A stretch of 64,000 nt of DNA from Todiramphus chloris collaris (GCA_025345505.1 JANVCC010000021.1:31554419-31618418); one strand, 5' to 3'. Shown: positions 11,205-23,686, counted from the stretch's first letter. A program made the numbers and translations. The notes: generated by a model from the letters alone, not told the origin.

Positions 11205-14049
11205 GACTGGCAAATTATTCTTCCCTGATTGTTCCCCATATCAACACTGCCAAGTGATCTTTTCTGTTTTCTGTGGTATATACTTCAGTGTGCTTAACTC
11301 CTTGGATTAATTTATAACTTTTCCCTGTGAGTATAGAATTAAAAACAAACAAGCAAACTGTGAATCTTTCTTTCTCTTTCCTTCTTTTCAATTCTGTTTA
11401 GAACTTGTTATAATACTAGCTATGTGTAGTGTAGTAGATGAAATGGGTTCAAGGCAAAGGGATTTGATGATCTGTGTGTAATTACCCATGCTATTTATTT
11501 GTTCCCACTCTTCCTCACTAACTGCAAACCAGATACTTTGCATAAATATCTAACCAGTATTAATCATACTGTTTCCAGGAATTGTTTCCAGTAGTCAGTT
11601 TAAACATGGCCATTCTGCTTTGTTAGGGAAGAAAATTTAGGCATGTGAACAAGAACCAGGCACATGACTGTTTTAGGGTCAGAGATTAATTTCTTGCCTG
11701 TATGTTTATTAAAGGAATAAATGTAGCCCTATTTGTCTGATTTCTACACAAGAAATGAGAGAAATAATACACCTTGATTTCTCTTTTTTAACGAAGTGCC
11801 TTTACCTTTCTTTCATTTGAATGAACCAAAGGAAACATATCTGAGAGAGGGGAAAGTAGCCATAGTCTTATCCCAAAATAAAACTTGCAGCTGAGAAGAT
11901 TTGGTTAAGTTGTGTGAAATCCAAATCAGTTTCTCATATTATACCCAAACTCTGCAAAACCTGATACTACACTAACTCAGAAGCAAAATGCAGAAAGTTT
12001 AAATATCTATAAACCTTCTTGTGTGCAAGTATAACGTCAATTTAAGATCATTTTATAATTTTGTAAACCTTTGTGCAGAGTCACATGCAATTCTGCACAA
12101 GTGCAGCTTCTATTTAGAGGTCTGTATGTCATATACAACATATAGCAATAAATTTACAATGAGTCTAATATATTGAACCTCTTCACAGAGTATCTGAGCC
12201 TTCTGTAACTGTCTGCCAGAGGTCTGCTGCCTTTAGGACCAATTTTATGTGAGTTCTATATCTCAGAATATGGATCTATCGAGGGTAATCATATTATTTT
12301 CTTCTTTCATTAATTTCTTGAGAAAAATGAAGGCTCCTTTTATATATTTAATCCTAAATATATTTTATGTATATGAGGATTGAAGAAATGTACACCTGAG
12401 ACATAAATATATGCCATAGTGAAAGAAATAAAATATTTGATTAAAAATAAATTAAAAAAAAAATAAAATTAAGTAACAAAGTCCCTCATATTCAGAAAAA
12501 CAAGATAATATGGAATGGGTGGGGTATGGGTGCCCTTTACAAACTAGCAATTATGTCACTAGAATTAAACTCTAACCTTACCTGTATCTCTCTTAAAACA
12601 CATTCCTCAAGGACCAACTGCCAGGTAAAGCTAAGATTTCCTGGCCTCTATCTGCCAGTCCAGAATGACATTGGTTTCCCATGTATCATGCACATATGCA
12701 TATGTGTTTCCAGCTACTAGACATTTGTAAGTTACTACATGTATTTCAGATATCAATTTTCACTTGCAGCAATACATGAATGAGATAGACTTCTAAAGAC
12801 TTAGAGGACATTTAAGCCTATATTTAGTTGCCTAAAGAAATTCTTGAAGTGCCACTTGACATGCCCTGAGACATTCTACCTGGCCTATGGTTTTCATTCT
12901 GGGAGAGTAAATGATCTCCAACAATGTCATATTTTCATGCTGAGTATGACTTAAATTCTGTAGAATGTTTCAAATTACTCGACACCTGTGTCTAAATAAT
13001 AAATCCAGTGATAATCATTTTTTGCATCCAAAAATGCTCCATGAACTATCCATAAAAATTGCTTTACTTTAGTTGTAACAACAAAAAAATTCTGTTCCCA
13101 TAGAATTTTTATTCTAATTATAATTAACTATTTTATATCTTCTAACTAATTATTCTCTATACTTTTGATTGAGTAGGTGTTACAAACATCATAGCAGTTA
13201 TATATACATCTTTTCCCAGGTGTTCTGTGGCTTGTACTCATCATAATATCTACTGAGTCAGACTTGCATTTCTGGAGGAAGCATTACAGGTCTTATAGTA
13301 TAATATTTTAGTCCTTCACAAATACTGTAGGACAATGTTACATGTGATTGAGTTTTATAGGATTACCTCACAGTCATCTAGAAATCCCTTTAATCCATCA
13401 GAAAATCCTTAGGATTGTTTTGTAAAGACACAAAGGCACATAGCTCTGACCAAGCCTGCTTCTCTCTCACAGTGGTTCCCTCGGGATGTAAGAATCACAT
13501 CAACAATTTCATGCAATGTTGGTGGTATTTTCCATTTCAGTTTAATAAACTCTTGTTTTTTATGGTTTGGATTCAATTATAGAGCTTATGTAAAGGTTCA
13601 CATTAGCTCAATTTATTGATTAAATTAAGTTCATCTGCTATCTCTAAGATTCTAAAAAAGGTAAGTCATTTGTCAAGTAATTGTAACTGCAGTAAGATTC
13701 AAAATAAAAGTGATCCCTCTAACATCTAGAAGCATCAACAGATTGAACCCTAACCTGAATTTATGAGTAAATACCTTTCCTTTATGTACTTAATAATTGC
13801 AGATACCATCAGTCTTTAACAGACCAAAAATATATAGAGAATGAGTTTGGGACAACATGGCAACAATATACTTACATATTATACACAAATATTCACATGG
13901 TAAAAGAGAGGTGATTGATTAAGAGGAAGACTCAGTCCTATAAATGTTTGGCTGTGGTTTTAAATTTACCACTGGTATAAGTCTGGAAAAGTCTGATAAT
14001 ATATATGGAGATACATTTTCATCTTTGGGCAGTGTCCAAGTGTGTAGGG
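11205..14049. other. AT-rich unique sequence, no gene seen
   Basis: Nothing beyond short A-rich stretches (for example about 12440-12470) stands out. Open frames are at most 66 codons. Confidence 0.65.
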
Positions 14050-14890
14050 ATATGATTTGCAAAAGTCATCTAGTGTTTCACCAGTTGAAGGATTTGAAGG
14101 AAAACAAGAAGAGTTTCTATACGTATAACAGTAGCAAAAGGTAAACCAAGAAAAATGTGGGTCTGCTACTGAACTGGACAGACAACCTGGTGACAAAGTT
14201 CACAGAAAAGACTGAAGTGCTCAGTGGCTTTTTAAAAATCATGATTAATTGGTAGACCTGCCTTCAGAAATCCTAGGTCCCTGAGACCCATGGATAATCC
14301 TGGAGCAAGGAAGACTTACTTCTTCTTCAAGTAAGTTGAGGAAGACTTCCTTTAAAATAGAGTATGATTATGTCAGGGAACATTTACCCAAACTGGAGGT
14401 ATGGAAGTTCATGTATCTTCATAAGATACAACAAGAAGTGGGGGCCATTCTTGATTATATTTGAAGGATAATGGATATTGGGACTGATTCCTGAAAACTG
14501 GAAGAAAGCAAGTAACACATCTCTCAAGAAAGATAATGAGGATGATCCAGGAAACTGCAGGACAGCTTCATCTCATCTATAAGAAAAGTGATGACTCAAG
14601 CAATCATGGAAACCATTTCCAGACACATGAAAGACAAGAAGGTGATTGTGAGTAGTCTGCATGGGTTCATCAAAAGGAAACCATGTGTCACAAATCTGAC
14701 AGCCTTTTATAATTAGATGACTGGTTTGGTAGATGAGGGGACAGTGGTGGAGGATATTTATTTAGACTTCAGGGAAGTTTTTTACCCTTTCTATCATAAT
14801 ATCATCATTGACAAACTGATGAAATATGGGACAGATAAGTGGACAGTGAGATGGATTAAAAATTTGCTGAACTACTAGGTTCAAAGGGTT

Positions 14891-15157
14891 GTGAACAGCA
14901 GCATAATGTCCAATGGCAGTCCAGTCATTATTGGTGTACCTCAGAGGCTGGTACTGGAGACAGTACTTTCTAGCATTTTCATCAAACACCTTGAGGCACT
15001 CTCAGAAAATCTGCAGATGCTACAAAGCTGTGAGAAGTGGGTGGTATACCAGAAGGTTGTATTACCATCAGAGGGACCTCAACAGGCTGGAGAAGTGGGC
15101 TGACAGGAATCTCATTATGCTCATCAAGGGAAAATCAGAAGTCTTGTACTTGGGGAG
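14891..15157 (+). pseudogene. CR1 ORF2 reverse-transcriptase remnant (upstream of LTR)
   Basis: Two overlapping frames each retain part of the RT. One has a GVPQ-like motif (IIGVPQRLVLE at about 14931-14963) followed by a damaged version of the usual [10 protein letters not shown] segment. The other carries the downstream RLEKWADRNL helix. The FADD catalytic box between them is missing, and a frameshift separates the two parts. Not functional. Confidence 0.8.
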
Positions 15158-15543
15158 TGTGGGATTATTCCTGGAGAAAAACAGGCATGCCTGCTATCAG
15201 CAAGACTATCTGGGAATAAATTGGGCTGTGGATGATAACCTTGAGATATGCTTGAGAACAGCAAGGGAGGAAGCAAAGCAGTAAAGCAAGAAGATAAAGA
15301 AGAAGAAAGTAGAAGATAACCGGGATGAGAGCGGTGGTGGAGGCGGTGTAGGATAGCCAGTTGTGTATTAGTTTAGGACGCATGAACAGTGTGTGTTTAG
15401 AGTAGTTAACCAATAGCTGTTAGTGATAGTGTGCGTACAGGAAGAGAAGTTGTGTATAACCCTGGAAAAAACATGAATAAAGGAACCTCAACTTGATCAT
15501 ATTGATATGTGTTGAGTCCATTCTTTCGGCTCCTGCAGGGAAG
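15152..15543 (+). mobile_element. Solo LTR nested inside the CR1 copy (ERVK-like), with near-perfect 6-bp duplication
   Basis: The LTR is 15158-15537 (380 bp). It begins TGTGGGATTA, ends CTCCTGCA, and has AATAAA at 15476-15481, about 60 bp before its 3' end. It splits the CR1 sequence exactly where CR1 normally reads '...ctggggaggaacaac...': GGGGAG (15152-15157) precedes it and GGGAAG (15538-15543) follows it. This is a 6-bp target duplication with one mismatch; 6 bp is typical of beta- and alpha-retrovirus-like (ERVK) elements. No internal viral gene remains. The frame at 14913-15284 runs from CR1 RT into this LTR and is a chance fusion. Confidence 0.85.
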
Positions 15544-15804
15544 GAACAACTCCATGCACCATTATTACTGGGGTACAACTGTCTTGAAAGCAGTTTTACA
15601 GAAAAGGCCCTGGAGGTCATGGTGAACAAGCTGAACATGAGCCAGCCATGTACCCTCACCGCAAAGAGTACAATGGCCTCTTGGGAAGCACATTGCCATC
15701 AAGCTAAGGAAGATGATCCTACTTCTTTTGCTCAGCTGTGGCAAGACACTTGAGGTGTGTTCTATCCAGTTCTGGTCTCTCCAGTACAAGAGAAAACCAG
15801 ACAT
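15544..15804 (+). pseudogene. CR1 ORF2 C-terminal remnant (downstream of LTR)
   Basis: The frame from 15493 resumes the RT C-terminal region right after the LTR. It shows LESSFTEKALEVMVNKLNMS and then a SQPCTLTAKSTMASWEA segment, matching the 'EKDLGVLVDNKL-MSQQCALVAKKAN' part of CR1. It breaks by frameshift near 15700. Decayed and non-functional. Confidence 0.8.
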
Positions 15805-16145
15805 ACTGGAGCAAATCCAGCAAAGGGACAGAAAGATGTTTAACTAATCAGAGCATATTTCATATGAAGAAAGACTCATGGATATTGGACAGTTCAGCTT
15901 GGAGAACACAAGGTTCAGGGGGATCCTATCAATATTTGTAAATATTGTAAATAAGAGTCAGTTCCAACTCTTAGCCAATGAGGGAACAAGAGGCAATGGG
16001 CACAAACTGATATACAGGAAATTCTATGAAGTGCAAAGATTTTTCTCTTTTTGCTTTGCAGCTGGTCAGACACTGAAATAGGTTGCACAGAGATGCCATG
16101 GAGTATCCACCCTTAGAAACATTCAGAACTCAATGGATACAGACC

Positions 16146-19100
16146 TTTATTATTACCCAAAGAATGAAGCCTTATGATTTGATTACCAATGTGCTTTTAT
16201 GTTTTTTTTCCTAGTCTCCAGATTTTCAGTAATTGAGTAGAAAATTCTTTAGCATTCAATAAATGAAAATATGTTCCTCTGTTCTAAAAAAAACCCCAAA
16301 AAAACAGAGAATTTCATTTATATATGCTGGTTTGGGTTTTTTTATATATTTTGGTTTTGTTTTTTTTTTTTTTGTTTTTTTTTTTTTTTAATAAATGCTA
16401 ACAGTGGATAGTAGCATAGTATTCATTTTAGGAATGAGACTAGTAATTAAGCAGCAAATATAGGCTGGCTTGAGAAAGAACCCATTGAATTAATACAGCT
16501 TGATATTTGATGTTAATGTTTATTTTAGTAGGAAAACACACTTTTAAAAATGTACAACTATTGAACTACAAACCCATTATAGCTATACTACACTGTGTCT
16601 GCTAAAGATGCACCCTTCCATTTCAAGTAAAACCATTCCAGCAGTGGATGCTTATAAAACCCTGTGGTAACGTCCATGGGCTATATTCATAACTGTAATG
16701 ACAAACTTCAAAGCTTTGTACAGGAAGAACCATGATTTGACTGGATTAAGAGTTTAGAGACATAACAGTGTCTCAGAGGCTCTAAAATCAGAATGGAGGG
16801 GGAATGTGTTATTGTCAAGTGCAGTTTAATGAAATGAATGCAATTGCAACACTATATACCAGGCAAGTCTGGTGTGCTTTATAATTTTCTTTCCTCTTCT
16901 GAGATTGGCTCCTGACTCAGTATTTAAACTTTATTACACCACCTCAACTGTCTGACCTTGTTTTTCAAATATTTGAAATAAAGAAGTGTGTACTTACCTT
17001 TTCTAATAGAAGTCTTAAAAATCTCCTATAGGCATGAAACATTCAATGTATGTTCTGCATATTTTCCCTGAACGTAAGTGGCATTGCATCAAACTATGAC
17101 ATTAATTTTTGTGAACACACAGTATAAAAGGCATTGCAGTGCTTTTTATAACAGAGCATATTAGATAACATCATATACATATTAGTCATACATTTCTTGT
17201 AATATTTTAATTAAAGAACATTTGTAGACTTTTACCAAGTTGATATGCCAATTGATATTTTAGTTCATTCTAGACCTGAGTAATGTCTTACCACAAAGCT
17301 ACAAGCAAGGTTTTCTATCCACACATGAAATATCTTTGTTCCCTTCCATGAGCAAAGTCTAAAAGTACTGATAGTTGCTTACATGTCTTCACAACTTAAC
17401 TAATCAAGTGAATGGCAAAAGCTTGTATATTTGCAGAAATACTACCTCTAGGAAACATTCTATATTGCTTGTCAGCACTCTTCCACTCTTGCCACCCTTG
17501 CAAAAGCACTTCATAATTGTGCTGAATTAAATAATTTTCTCATCTTAAATATTCATGCTCTATACACTATAACAAATTGCACTGATACATTTAAACAATC
17601 ACACATATGAGCATCTGATAAAGAACATTGGTCAAAATTAGCTCAGACTATCACCAAGGCACAGGAAGTGAGGTATGGATACCTTTCTTTCATTGGTTTG
17701 CAGCTGTGAGCAAGCAGGGAAAGGTGTGCAGAAGGAAAAGGTGGAAGTGAAGGAACAATTTCAAGAAATCAACATAGAAATGGGTACCTTGATGCTAGAC
17801 TGTAATATTAATTAAAATGAATAAGGGCAAGTGCATTGAACCATACTTGCATGTTGTGGCTAGCATTCATATAGCAAAACTACCACATCGATATTGCTTA
17901 GTATGACTAGTTCATTACCTGTGCTGCCATCCACTTGGTTATTGCCTGAAAAAGAGATTGTTGATATGGTCTAGAACTGTGCAAAACATGTAACATGTAG
18001 CCATAGGTAATCACAGGTTATTGTAATGGCTGGGATTACAGAATCAGAACAAACTGCCTACAGCACAACCTTTCATGCAGACACTTACTCCTCCCCCTGG
18101 CTTTTTTTTAACAACTCTTGTACCACAGTGTCATAGAAGAAGTGTAACATAGTGGTCTAGTACAGAATATGAGCTAAATTTCCCTGAATATTATCACAGG
18201 AGAACTACAGAAGAAATACCATTTGCATGTTATGGCAACAAATAAACAGGACTCAAAAATAGTTCAAACAAATTAAAGTAATTAATGTGTTATGAAGAAA
18301 TTGAGCCTAGATTTCAGGTTGAATCCAGGAAATGATATCATGCAGTACACTTTTAAGTCTGCTGGTTTCTGGTGTGATATCAGGGGAAGTTTGGTATTAT
18401 AATGAGAGTCACAAAGTGAATGTCACTAATACTCAAAATTACATTTGAGTTGCAGACTCTCTAAGTATCTAAGTAGCTGAGTATGTAATTCTTGTCACAG
18501 ATGCTTACGTTCTGTAAATATGCTTTGAGCTCATTGTTACAAATGTAATTATTTTAGAACTAATTTTATTTAATTTACTTTTTACAGTTAACAAACTTAT
18601 TAGGTACTTGTTATTTAAAAATCAGACACTAAAAAGGAATTCATTATACAATCAATTAGGAGCTTATTGACTTAAGTCCAAAGCTCACTGTACTCTCTGT
18701 AATTTGGAGAAAGTCCAGTTCTAAAGCTTGTTGTAGCAGTGAAATCCTGACCCTTTTATGTTACTGACAATACTTCTTTTGGCTTTTGTAGAGTAGCATC
18801 CATATATATTCAAAATACTGCATGAAGTCCACATTAAGAATATTATTTTCGTGTTAAATAGTTTCCTTGTCTTTCCAGTTGCTTCAGTAGGTAATCTGTC
18901 AAACACTGTGTAACTGTATTTATGATAGTTTTACTTACAGCAATCTCATGCTGGCTGACATTTTAGAAAACTGCTTTCAGTTATTAGAATTTGAAAACCA
19001 CACCAGAGAAAGAAGCATGATTTATCCATTATCACCTTGTCATTTATAATTTTGTTTATGATTGCAAAAATATTATGTCTCTATAAGATACACAAGTGAA

Positions 19101-19500
19101 ACACAAGATATCCAGGTCAGAAGTTTAATTCAGAATATTTTGAAGCCCCCAGTTTCATCATTCCAAGCAGTCATGGTCTAAGGCCCCAGCAGCAGGAAGT
19201 TTATTTCTATTATAAAGAAAAAGTACTCAGGTCATGGGTTGTTTGGTCTTGTTTCTTTTGGCCTAATTTTACACACCTATGAATGCTAGATGTAGTTATC
19301 ATCAGGATCAGAAAGACAGAGAGCAGTGCGAGGCTGGGGGTAACACCTGGAGGTGCTGCTAAAATGTCAGACACAGATGTCCCTTAGCATAGTCAACACA
19401 GTTGTTCATTAAGTTAATAAAATTTGTCTTTGTAGTAGAATTCCAACTATCAGCATAGCCATATAAGTGTAGATATTTACGGTGAAATTTTGAACCAGCT
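16146..19500. other. AT-rich unique sequence, no gene seen
   Basis: Contains the T-rich tract at 16331-16389. No open frame resembles a protein family and no repeat family was recognised. Confidence 0.65.
16331..16389 (+). repeat. T-rich low-complexity tract
   Basis: GGG-TTTT, TATATATT and then long T runs broken by single G residues. Confidence 0.8.
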
Positions 19501-19915
19501 TGTCCTGGTTTCTCTGGGACAAACTCATAGGCTTGACATGGTCTGCAGGCCATTAGTAGTTTGGAGCCAGACAGGGCATCTGACCTGAGTTGGTGCAAAG
19601 GTGTATCACATCCCATAAATGTCACACAGTATAAAGGGGGAAGTTTAGAAAGGGTGGAGGGGTTGCTGTTTGAACCTCTGACTTTGCTTCTCCTGCTGCT
19701 TCTGAGGAACAATTTCCTGTTTATTATGAACACTACATTTGCTGAGCTGACTATAACTTTGTTTAACTTATACTGGTGTTGGTATTAGTTTGGTTGTTTC
19801 AGTAAATCTGTTTTCATCTCAGCTTGTCAGTCGCTTCTCCTTTTCCTAATCACCTTTCTTGGTTTTGGAAGGGTCACTGGGTTATAAAGCAACTGCTATA
19901 GTTTAGCCCCAGATA
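19501..19915 (+). mobile_element. LTR (avian ERV family), probably solo
   Basis: It begins TGTCCTGGTTTCTCTGGGAC, a start shared by several bird ERV LTRs. A TATAAA box follows at 19630-19635. Then come the blocks 'cttatactggtgttggtatt' (about 19770) and 'cagtaaatctgtttt' (about 19800), which I recognise from songbird LTRs. It closes in 'tttagccccagata', where the expected terminal CA appears mutated to TA. The flanking 5-mers (CAGCT and TGGGC) do not match, so boundaries are approximate. No viral coding sequence lies beside it. The minus-strand frame at 19359-19733 is antisense to it. Confidence 0.7.
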
Positions 19916-21192
19916 TGGGCTAAATAGTGACAGAGATGAAGGTGGTAGCAAACAAAAAACCCAGAAAGTACTCAGGTATACAGTCTTACCAGTAGCTATT
20001 TGTCTTCATGGTGATGTGATCTGTTCTGAGGCAAATGTTGCAAACTGAAACTTTAGTGAACTTGGTAAACAGAAATTACATTTTTATCAGTGGATTTCTT
20101 TGTAATGAAGGCAGACTACACTCTGAGTAATCTGCTAATAAATGATACTTCTGCTAATAAAGTATAGTCAAAATACTATAAAAAGAAACTAAGCATCCTA
20201 AGCACCTGAATTAGGTAAAGAAATGTCATTGATGTTTAGTGGTATGGGAAAAATGGAGAGATCAAATCAGAGGAATAAAGTAACCTTCATAGTGCAACCC
20301 TATACAAGATGTAAAATGCAAATATGCAACATTTCACCATCTACTTCAGTGTTTCTCAGTTGAAAATTTGAATCTTTACTGATTTCACAAAACTACAAGA
20401 GTAAAAGGGAGTTCTGCTTGAAAAACATTAAGGTTCAATTTATAGAAATTATGGTTTCCTGTTCCTTGCTGAACTGTAACTTTTGAACATTATTTGAATT
20501 AATGAAATTAAATTTCCACTCCTTTATATCTGTTTTTTATCATTTTCACAGATGTCTCTATCCCTAGTTTTATCCTAATCGTAACCTTGGATGTAAAAAT
20601 TTTTTAATATAATTTTTTAAAATAGACATTTATGTGACTTTGCAGAAGATAAAATGAACTATACAGTTCTAGAACAATAATTACCTTAAGATCTTTGGAA
20701 AGCATGAACAGCTGAATACTATGAATTCAATGTGTCCATTCATATCTTTCATGTATAATAAATCCAGACTGGAGGGAATAAAGCTGATGGTCTGTTGTTT
20801 CTTCTATATAACTCAACTGCTTTTTGTTATCTACTTCAGGCAACAGTTATGCAAAATATATCATGAATAATGACCTGCAGGAAGAGTGAAGAACTCTCAT
20901 ACTTTTCCTCAGAGTCAGAAATCCTTGGCAATTTTCCAACATAGATTGATGCCTGGCTTATTGAACTTCTATCAGAACTGTGTCAAAAAGGGCATTGCAA
21001 ACCTTTGAGTTTATCCATGCCCTCAGATTCTCATCTTTTTTTAATTCAAAAACATATTCCCTCTCTAAGAGAAAACCATTTGTTAAAGAGATTCCATTGG
21101 ACCATGAAAGCTGTCCAGGCTTCCTGCAGATTTACACCAAAAGGTTTTATTTTCCCTACCAAATCTCTGAAAGAGTTAACTATGTGTTCTGA
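19916..21192. other. AT-rich unique sequence, no gene seen
   Basis: No coding signal or recognised repeat. The open frames at 20980-21241 have no recognisable domain and end within the CR1 tail that follows. Confidence 0.6.
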
Positions 21193-21256
21193 AATGGCTT
21201 CTGGACTTGATGATCTCAGAGGTCTTTTCCAGCCTCAGTGATTCTGTGCTTCTGTG
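21193..21256 (+). mobile_element. CR1 LINE, 3'-terminal tail only
   Basis: Contains 'ggacttgatgatctcagagg', 'cttttccagcctcagtg' and two octamer units (attctgtg, cttctgtg). No CR1 body lies upstream. It is very similar to the tail at 1796-1842, including the shared 'cagaggtcttttccagcctcag' segment. Confidence 0.78.
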
Positions 21257-21272
21257 TCTAATCTCTCTTCAA

Positions 21273-21539
21273 CATAGACTCATAATGGTTTTGGTTGGAA
21301 GGGACCTCTAAAGGTCATCCAGTCCAAGGCCCCAGCAGTAAGCAGGGACATCTTTAGCTAGATCAGGTTGCTCAGACCCCCATTAAGCCTGACCTTTAAT
21401 GTCTCCAGGGATGGAGCCTCCATCACCTCCCTGGGCAACCTGTTCTGGTGTTCCACCATGTTCATAGTAAAGAAATTCTTCCTCATGCCCATTCTAAATC
21501 TACACTTCTCTAGTTGTCCCTTCATTGTCCCTTGTCCTG
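21273..21539 (-). mobile_element. CR1 LINE fragment, 3' portion, antisense
   Basis: On the minus strand this reads from the end of ORF2 ('gtccctt...gaggaagaatttc') through 'gttgcccagggaggtgatgg' to 'ggaccttt...' and the 3' end at 21273. It is the reverse orientation of both neighbours. Both flanking CR1 pieces lie within 20 bp. Confidence 0.85.
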
Positions 21540-21540
21540 G

Positions 21541-22064
21541 GAGTGCTGATGGACAGCTGTCTGAACACAAGCCAGCAATGTGCCCAGGTGGCCAAGACAG
21601 CCAAAGTCATCCCGGCCTGTATCAAAAATAGTGTGTCCAGCAGGAGTAGTGAAGTGATTGTGCCCCTGTAGTTGGTACTGGTGAGGCCACAGCTTGAGTA
21701 TTGTGTTCATTTTTGGGTGCCACAGTAAAGAAAAGACATTGAGGTGCTGGAGCAAGTTCAGAGAAGGGCAATGAAGCTAGTGAAGGGTTTGGAGAAAATG
21801 TCTTATGAGGAGCACCTGACGGACCTAGGATTAAGTCTATAGAAGAGGACGTTGAGAGGAGACCTTATTGCTTTCCATGAAAACCTGAAGGGAGGTTGTA
21901 GTGAGGTGGGTGTTGGTCTCTTCTCCCAGGTAGCTAGTGACAGAACAAGAGGAAATGGGCTTAAGTTGTGCCAGGGGCATTTTAGGTTGGATATTAGGAA
22001 AAATTTCTTTACTGAGGGAGTGATTAGGCAAAGGAACTCACTGCCCAGGGAGGTGGTAAACTGA
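21541..22064 (+). pseudogene. CR1 ORF2 C-terminal remnant
   Basis: Pieces of the CR1 C-terminal region are readable in shifting frames: the ARPTV-like '[12 protein letters not shown]' segment at about 21630-21670 and the [15 protein letters not shown] segment at 21855-21900. The latter ends with [25 protein letters not shown] at 21985-22060. Stops and frameshifts separate them. Non-functional. Confidence 0.8.
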
Positions 22065-22125
22065 GAACTTAAATGGAAAGTATAAATCTTGAACATATGA
22101 GACATAGGGATGTATTCAATTGCCT
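21541..22125 (+). mobile_element. CR1 LINE fragment, ORF2 C-terminus and 3' UTR
   Basis: Landmarks are the 'agccagcaatgtgcccaggtg' region (about 21573), 'ttgaggtgctggagcaagtt' (21740), 'tcttctcccaggtagctagt' (about 21920), 'ggttggatattaggaaaaat' (about 21986) and 'cccagggaggtgg' (22044). It fades near 22125 without terminal octamers. The 5' end abuts the inverted fragment. It looks like the same broad CR1 group as 37400-37614 (shared 'attggacattaggaaaaatttctt'-type block) and unlike the 58-60 kb copy. Confidence 0.87.
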
Positions 22126-23686
22126 AAACATAGATATCAAATATTGCTACTTATATTTGTTCTGGCCTCCAGATGTTTCCAGAACATGGTCTTTTTCATG
22201 TATCATACTGTCAACTACATGGAGATATTTTGGAATCTGAAGGGATTCCAATGCAATGAAGCTTCTAAGTTTGGGTAAATAAATATGATTTGGCATGTTG
22301 TTGTGAATGAAAAAAAATTACTCAGAGTACAGTTGACTTAAAACGCAGATATATCCTATGTGCATGTCAGTAAAGCATGTGGATTTTTAATGTCTTGCTT
22401 TGTATTTGAAAACAGATTTGGTTTTGGATTAAAAAAAATATTTATTCAACTTTTAATAAAGGCTTTTTCTGAAACTATTTGAAGGCCATGAAAAGGGTCC
22501 AAAATTACTTTTCCTTTGAATCAAGTCTTAAACTGCATTGCCTGTGTGTCTTTGACCATTAGATCCTACTCTTTGTGAACTCTTCAATCTGTAAGGAAGT
22601 AATTTTTCACTGTTCTTAATAATGTTAATTCCAATCAATATTATGTTATATGCCATACATTCAAGCTTTTCCTGAAGAGATACAAAGAAATAACAAGCAT
22701 TCACGACAGTTGACACTATCTCTGAAAGCCATATTGATTACTAGAAGAGTCAAATACGGATTTATTAAATTTAAAATTAAAAAAAAAACAAACTTCTTGA
22801 AGTGAAATACAGTGTTTCATACAGACACTTAATATAAGCAGAAATTACTTTTCCTCCATGGAAAATTAAGGGCTTTTTTTTTTTTTTTTCCATTTTAGCA
22901 TTTCATTTGAAAGTTTTCCAAAATTTTTTCTTTTTTGGACATATAAAAATATAGATAGTAATAAATTTTTTATTATATTTTTTTTTTTTTTTGTAAGCAA
23001 AAAAATTCTTTTTATATTAAGAACCTTGATGAAGTCTCTAAATAGGAGTGGTGTAAATGGTAAACCAGTCAAACGACTTGCTTCAATTCAGTAAACATAC
23101 ATTGATTTTTGTACTGGTTCATATTTACACCCAGAAGGGTCATTAGCTCTTTTTGGTCATAGTCATATTATGTAGAAAAGTCATAGGTACAGTGTACAGA
23201 TTCAGGAACCCTTCATACAGGGATTTAAATATTTAAATTTTATATTTTGAAAATAAAATTAAGTATTGCAAGAAAAGTAACCTACCAATAACAACGAAGA
23301 TCCTAATGGGAGGCTAGGTGGTGTATGTAGATAACTGATCACAGTACAACTAAAGCAATGTTTTTATGCAAAGAGCAGGCATGGGTCACATGTGAGTGGA
23401 ATCATTCTGCAGATTGAAAGATGGGTAATGCAGTAGGATGTTATGGGAGCACAAAGTGGGCAATGTGCTTAAATCCTGCTGATTTCAGTTGGATTTTACC
23501 AGACAGCAGATGAACAGCTTTCAGAATTAGTCAAACATATATGTGAACCTGTGTAACAATTTCTCTCCTTTTTATTTTTGCAAAAGATTAGGCTTTAAAC
23601 TTACATATAGATTCTCAGTCTACTCAGATACTGAGACACTAAAGATATTTAAGATATTTATATCATTTTAAATACTGTGTGAGTTA
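22126..23686. other. AT-rich unique sequence, no gene seen
   Basis: Holds T-runs near 22877-22890 and 22979-22993. No open frame is convincing. Confidence 0.6.

Larger units (their letters stand above)
14050..16145 (+). mobile_element. CR1 LINE copy (endonuclease-RT linker to 3' UTR), interrupted by an LTR
   Basis: Landmarks run in CR1 order. An 'aaaacaagaagag...agcaaaagg' block marks the end of the endonuclease region (about 14100-14140). Then come 'ctgaaaactggaagaaagc' (about 14490), 'ggtagatgaggggacagtgg' (about 14730), the RT fingers-palm region (14760-15150), the RT C-terminal region after the insertion (15540-15800) and 3' UTR-like sequence to about 16145. It is broken by many stops and frameshifts, and the FADD region at about 14995-15020 is deleted. 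The final octamers are not visible past 16145, so the very 3' end is lost or too decayed to see. A 380-bp LTR lies inside it at 15158-15537. Confidence 0.9.

Noticed and set aside
10938-11228. 96-codon plus-strand open frame
   Set aside because: Antisense to the minus-strand solo LTR 10619-11204, and its family is recognised as a repeat.
14913-15284. 123-codon frame that could look like a novel RT fusion protein
   Set aside because: It crosses the junction between the CR1 RT remnant and the inserted LTR at 15158. The fusion is an accident of insertion.
19359-19733. 124-codon minus-strand open frame
   Set aside because: Overlaps the plus-strand LTR at 19501-19915 in antisense, with no protein family resemblance.
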